From the NCBI GenBank assembly GCA_018712245.1, contig DVHE01000015.1, forward strand, positions 1 through 36,486: a stretch of DNA of 36,486 bases, given 5' to 3'. Shown one piece after another: positions 31,311 through 36,486 of the stretch. The notes beneath the pieces are model-generated. The model was not told where the DNA came from and ran no database searches. It worked only from the letters and a program-made list of their open reading frames with translations. Each line of letters begins with the position of its first letter. The first letter of the stretch is position 1. Both the position numbers and the translations under genes were made by a program. The DNA comes from Candidatus Avoscillospira avicola (GTDB taxonomy: Bacteria > Bacillota > Clostridia > Oscillospirales > Oscillospiraceae).

Positions 31311-32375
31311 ATGGAGCTGACGGACCGCAAAAAAAAGATCCTCCGCGCCATCGTGGACAATTATATCAAGACCGCTGAACCGGTGGGTTCCAAAATCCTG
31401 GCAGCCATGCCGGGGATGGACTGCTCCTCGGCCACCATCCGTAATGAGATGGCGGATTTGACCCAGATGGGCTACCTGGAGCAGCCCCACACTTCCGCCG
31501 GGCGCATTCCTTCGCCCGCCGGCTACCGGCTCTACGTGGACGAGCTGATGCAGGACTATCGCCTCAGCGTGGACGAGACCCAGAGTCTGGGCCAGGTGAT
31601 GGAGCTGAAGATTCAGGAAGCGGACCGGGTGATCTCCCAGGTGAGCAAGCTGGTCAGTCAGATGACCAATCTCCCCGCCGTGGCCATGACGGCCTCCGCC
31701 GGGGCGCCGACGGTGAAGCAGTTCGACCTCCTCTCCGCCGGCTCCGGCAGCTTTATTCTGGTGGTGATGACCAGCAGTGAGGCCATTAAGAACAAGCTCA
31801 TCAAGCTGCCGGTCAGCTGCACCGATCAGGACCTCAAGCTCCTCTCGGCCGTGCTGAACGCCAGCCTCACCGACCTCCCCGCCGAGGCCTTCACCCCGGA
31901 GCTTTTGAACCGGGTGAGCCGCAGCGCCGGTCCCGCCGCCAGCTTGGTGCCCGTCATCGTGGACTTTACAACCCACGTCCTTAAGGAGCAGCAGCGCAGC
32001 CCGGTGTACGTCTCCGGGCAGATGAAGCTCCTGGGCCAGCCGGAATACCGGGACGTGGAAAAGGCCCAGGAGGTGCTGGCCACCCTGGACTCCGACACCC
32101 TCTCCAATCTGCCCGCGACGTTGGAGAGCAGCGCCAAGACGCAGATCCTGGTGGGGCCGGAGAACATCGCCAAGGAATTGCGGGACACCAGCGTGGTGAT
32201 GACCCGTTTCGATATCGGCGATGGGATGCAGGGCCTGATCGGCGTGGTGGGACCCACCCGCATGGATTACGCCCAGATCACCGCACGGCTGAGCTACTTT
32301 GCAGAAAACCTGGGACGGATGTTCAAGAAACCGGAACTTCCCCCCAGCGAAGATCAAGATACAGGAGACGATTGA
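31311..32375 (+). CDS. hrcA: Heat-inducible transcription repressor HrcA
   Basis: This 354-aa repressor has an N-terminal winged helix (LTDRKKKILRAIVDNYI, SSATIRNEMADL, LEQPHTSAGRIPS) followed by the HrcA dimerisation/effector domain. It binds the CIRCE site directly upstream of its own gene, giving autoregulation. ATG at 31311 follows GAGGTG. It is first in hrcA-grpE-dnaK-dnaJ, the standard Firmicutes order. Confidence 0.96.
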   Translation: MELTDRKKKILRAIVDNYIKTAEPVGSKILAAMPGMDCSSATIRNEMADLTQMGYLEQPHTSAGRIPSPAGYRLYVDELMQDYRLSVDETQSLGQVMELKIQEADRVISQVSKLVSQMTNLPAVAMTASAGAPTVKQFDLLSAGSGSFILVVMTSSEAIKNKLIKLPVSCTDQDLKLLSAVLNASLTDLPAEAFTPELLNRVSRSAGPAASLVPVIVDFTTHVLKEQQRSPVYVSGQMKLLGQPEYRDVEKAQEVLATLDSDTLSNLPATLESSAKTQILVGPENIAKELRDTSVVMTRFDIGDGMQGLIGVVGPTRMDYAQITARLSYFAENLGRMFKKPELPPSEDQDTGDD

Positions 32376-32378
32376 CCT

Positions 32379-32915
32379 ATGGACGAGACCAAGAACACCC
32401 CTTCGCCCGAGGAACCCCTGGAGGAAGCGCCCCAGCAGGAGGCCCAGGAAGCGGCCGTCCAGGAGCCCGCTGCTCCGGACCCGCTGGAGGAACTCAAAGC
32501 CCAGCTGGCCGCCGAGCACGACAGCTTCCTCCGGTTGGCTGCGGAGTACGATAACTTCCGGAAGCGCACCCAGAAAGAGCGCGAAAGCCTTTATAACGAC
32601 GCCAAGGCCGACACCATCGGCAAGTTCCTGCCGGTGTTTGACAATCTCCAGCGGGCCATGGCTCAGGAGACTGCCGACGAAGCCTACAAAAAGGGCGTGG
32701 AAATGACCATGCAGGGCTTCCAGTCCATCCTGGACGCCATGAACGTCACGGTCTACGGTGCCGCCGGCGAAGCCTTTGACCCGGCCTTCCACAACGCCGT
32801 GATGCACGTGGACGACGAGTCCCTGGCGGAGAACACCATTGCCGAGGTCTTCCAGACCGGCTTCCGCATGGGCGACAAAGTCATCCGCCACGCCATGGTA
32901 AAAGTGGCAAATTGA
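32379..32915 (+). CDS. grpE: Nucleotide exchange factor GrpE
   Basis: This 178-aa protein releases ADP from DnaK. After an acidic, disordered N-terminus (about 1-45, rich in Glu and Pro) come the long coiled coil (LRLAAEYDNFRKRTQKERE) and the beta domain ending FRMGDKVIRHAMVKVAN, the family signature. Only 3 nt separate it from hrcA, with its ribosome binding site (AGGAGA) inside the hrcA end. Confidence 0.96.
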   Translation: MDETKNTPSPEEPLEEAPQQEAQEAAVQEPAAPDPLEELKAQLAAEHDSFLRLAAEYDNFRKRTQKERESLYNDAKADTIGKFLPVFDNLQRAMAQETADEAYKKGVEMTMQGFQSILDAMNVTVYGAAGEAFDPAFHNAVMHVDDESLAENTIAEVFQTGFRMGDKVIRHAMVKVAN

Positions 32916-32967
32916 GCATATCCTAGTTCCGGCGGTGTTCCCCGTTCCCGCACCAGAGGCGCGGTAG

Positions 32968-34866
<1,899 letters not shown>

Positions 34867-34884
34867 TGGACAGCAGCCCCAATG

Positions 34885-34936
34885 CCTCCCCTTGGTGCCC
34901 AAGGGGAGGTGGCAGGCCGAAGGCCTGACGGAGGGG
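34885..34936 (+). repeat. REP-like element, copy C
   Basis: CCTCCCCTTGG...CCAAGGGGAGG hairpin, then AGGCC-GAA-GGCCT hairpin, then GACGGAGGGGAT. It has the same layout as copy A with different stem sequences, and lies in the dnaK-dnaJ gap. Confidence 0.65.
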
Positions 34937-34966
34937 ATCAGAGCTTGCGGAGACCGACAGCTTACA

Positions 34967-35013
34967 ATCCCCCAGTCACGCTTCGCGTGCCAGCCCCCTT
35001 TACACAAGGGGGC
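34967..35013 (-). repeat. REP-like element, copy D (inverted)
   Basis: Read on the minus strand: GCCCCCTTGTGTAAAGGGGGC hairpin, then ACGC-GAA-GCGT hairpin, then GACTGGGGGATT. It faces copy C. A further small hairpin (CCCCCAGAACCCTCTGGGGG, 35037-35056) follows before dnaJ. Confidence 0.62.
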
Positions 35014-35097
35014 CTTGGGCTTCCTGCAAATCCCCTCCCCCAGAACCCTCTGGGGGTTTTCGGGTGTTCCTACAGTTGTTGATTCGAGGTGAAACCC

Positions 35098-36243
35098 ATG
35101 GCAGACAAACGCGATTATTATGAGGTCCTCGGCGTGGAGAAGAACGCCTCCGAGGGCGAGATCAAAAAGGCCTACCGAAAGCTGGCCATGAAATACCATC
35201 CCGACCAGAACCCCGGCGACAAGTCCGCCGAGGAAAAGTTCAAAGAGATCAACGAGGCCTATGAAGTCCTCTCCGACGCCGACAAAAAGGCCCGGTATGA
35301 CCAGTTTGGCTTCGCCGGCGTCGATCCCAACTTCGCTGCCAGCCAGGGCGGCGGCTTTGGCGGCGGCTTCGGCGGGTTTGACGGCTTCGACCTGGGCAGC
35401 ATCTTCGGCGACTTCTTCGGCGGGGGCGGCGCCAGAGAGCGCCGGGGCGGCCCGACCCGGGGCCAGAACCTGGGCGTGGAGCTGTCCATCACCTTTGAGG
35501 AGGCCGCCTTCGGCTGTGAGAAGGAGATCACCATCGGCCGGGTGGAGCCGTGCAGCACCTGCGGCGGCTCCGGCTGCAAACCCGGCACCCAACCGGAGAC
35601 CTGCTCCAAGTGCGGCGGGCGCGGCACCATCCGCACCCAGCAGAACTTTATGGGCATGACCATGCAGTCGGAGAGTCCCTGCCCCGCCTGCGGCGGCAAG
35701 GGCAAGATTATCAAAGAGCCCTGCAGCGTCTGTAAGGGCAAGGGCAAGGTACGCCGCAACAAGACCCTCAAGGTCCAGGTACCCGCCGGCATCGACCACG
35801 GCCAGAGCTTCCGGCTCCGGGGCGAGGGCAACTGCGGCACCGGCGGCGGTCCCAGCGGCGACGTGATCGTCACCGTGTCGGTGAAGCCCCATCCGCTGTT
35901 CCAGCGCGACGGCGCCAATGTTCTTTGCGAAATGCCCATTACCTTCACCCAGGCGGCCCTGGGCGCCGAGATCGAGGTGCCCACGCTGGACGGCAAGGTT
36001 CGCTACACCATCCCCGAAGGCACCCAGACCGGCACCACCTTCCGCCTCAAGGGCAAGGGCATCCCGTATGTAGGGTACAAAAACCGCGGCGACCAGTACG
36101 TCACCGTCGTGGTGGAGACCCCCACCAAGCTGACCCAGGCCCAGAAGGACCTGCTGCGCAAGCTGGACGCCTCCGTCAGCGACGACGGCCAACCCAAGCG
36201 CAAGAGCTTCTTCGACAAGCTCAAGAACAGCTTTGAACAATGA
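35098..36243 (+). CDS. dnaJ: Chaperone DnaJ (Hsp40, type I)
   Basis: This 381-aa co-chaperone delivers substrates to DnaK and stimulates its ATPase. It has the J domain with H34-P35-D36, a Gly/Phe-rich stretch (about 75-115), four C-x2-C-x-G-x-G zinc repeats ([32 protein letters not shown]) and two C-terminal substrate domains. I start at the ATG at 35098, behind GAGGT, rather than the GTG at 35089 that is part of that site. The 231-nt gap to dnaK carries a REP-like pair, which could lower dnaJ expression relative to dnaK. Confidence 0.96.
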   Translation: MADKRDYYEVLGVEKNASEGEIKKAYRKLAMKYHPDQNPGDKSAEEKFKEINEAYEVLSDADKKARYDQFGFAGVDPNFAASQGGGFGGGFGGFDGFDLGSIFGDFFGGGGARERRGGPTRGQNLGVELSITFEEAAFGCEKEITIGRVEPCSTCGGSGCKPGTQPETCSKCGGRGTIRTQQNFMGMTMQSESPCPACGGKGKIIKEPCSVCKGKGKVRRNKTLKVQVPAGIDHGQSFRLRGEGNCGTGGGPSGDVIVTVSVKPHPLFQRDGANVLCEMPITFTQAALGAEIEVPTLDGKVRYTIPEGTQTGTTFRLKGKGIPYVGYKNRGDQYVTVVVETPTKLTQAQKDLLRKLDASVSDDGQPKRKSFFDKLKNSFEQ

Positions 36244-36291
36244 ATCCAAAGGGCCCGTTGCAAAAACAAAAAATACCAAATTGCAAAAAAA

Positions 36292-36332
36292 CAGACTGGG
36301 TAGCCCAAAAAGGGTTGCCCAGTCTGCCTTTT
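36292..36332 (+). terminator. Hairpin after dnaJ, terminator or IS end
   Basis: AGACTGGGTAGCCC pairs with GGGTTGCCCAGTCT (36292-36325, one mismatch region) and ends with CCTTTTT. It probably terminates the heat-shock operon; alternatively it is the end structure of the insertion sequence that begins at this point. Confidence 0.65.
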
Positions 36333-36349
36333 TGCGTTAAGGTTAATTT

Positions 36350-36486
36350 GTGAGCAAAAACCATACGCAAGACCAGTGTACCGTATATGAGCGGAATGGT
36401 CAACTGGTAATTGCACTTCAAACAGAAATGATGATACCGGAGGACGCACCTGTCCGGCTGCTAAACGCCCAGCTTGAGGAACTGGA
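36350..36486 (+). CDS. N-terminus of an IS transposase (probable IS1182-like), cut by the window edge
   Basis: A GTG start at 36350 behind AAGG opens a frame that runs to the edge (45 codons, MSKNHTQDQC then VYERNGQLVIALQTEMMIPE). The block MMIPEDAPVRLLNAQLEEL resembles the conserved opening of IS1182/DDE transposases (usually IPEDHPVR followed by a helix). The rest and the right end of the element lie outside. The assignment rests on this one motif. Confidence 0.55.
   Translation, partial: MSKNHTQDQCTVYERNGQLVIALQTEMMIPEDAPVRLLNAQLEEL

Overview
The window looks like chromosomal DNA of a GC-rich anaerobic Clostridia member, most likely an Oscillospiraceae-type gut bacterium. Evidence for this: a perfect CIRCE operator before hrcA-grpE-dnaK-dnaJ, strong AGGAGG-type ribosome binding sites, a lipoteichoic-acid-synthase-like enzyme, DegV, a preQ1-I riboswitch before queT, an ECF sigma/anti-sigma pair, and Wood-Ljungdahl corrinoid protein genes. 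The family-level placement is inference; no rRNA is present. I see no CRISPR array, tRNA or prophage.

Layout. 1-423: stacked hairpins and a promoter. 424-3012: LtaS-like membrane sulfatase with a C-terminal SLH-like region. 3091-6574 (-): response regulator, histidine kinase and HtrA protease, an envelope-stress-type operon. 6575-7033: control region with 11-bp direct repeats, a candidate small RNA and the preQ1 riboswitch. 7034-14902: queT, degV, mutY, a HAD phosphatase, a hexapeptide-repeat protein, a zinc-type ABC importer (znuACB), cytidine deaminase and an XRE membrane regulator. 14903-16366: about 1.46 kb without a convincing gene, holding repeats, an orphan promoter and an orphan terminator. 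16367-18937: two PLP enzymes. 19142-21330 (-): ECF sigma factor and membrane anti-sigma-like protein.

21522-26523 (-) is the metabolic centrepiece. It encodes a histidine-rich metal-binding protein, CooT, an unrecognised 75-aa protein, the nickel-insertion ATPase CooC, AcsD, and a 763-aa protein in which AcsC (large corrinoid iron-sulfur subunit) is fused to AcsE (methyltetrahydrofolate methyltransferase). The CO dehydrogenase and acetyl-CoA synthase genes (acsA, acsB) are not in the window, so the pathway must be split or incomplete. 26779-29108: an MFS exporter with an ArsR-type regulator behind a promoter flanked by two identical inverted-repeat operators. 29173-31053 (-): DUF2207-type membrane protein. 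31265-36243: CIRCE and the hrcA-grpE-dnaK-dnaJ heat-shock operon, with a REP-like inverted pair between dnaK and dnaJ. 36350-end: the start of an IS transposase.

Most notable: the AcsC-AcsE fusion, the three-gene nickel module with an unknown small protein, the 11-bp TTCACAA repeats that recur at the two-component operon and at hrcA, and a candidate small RNA behind those repeats.
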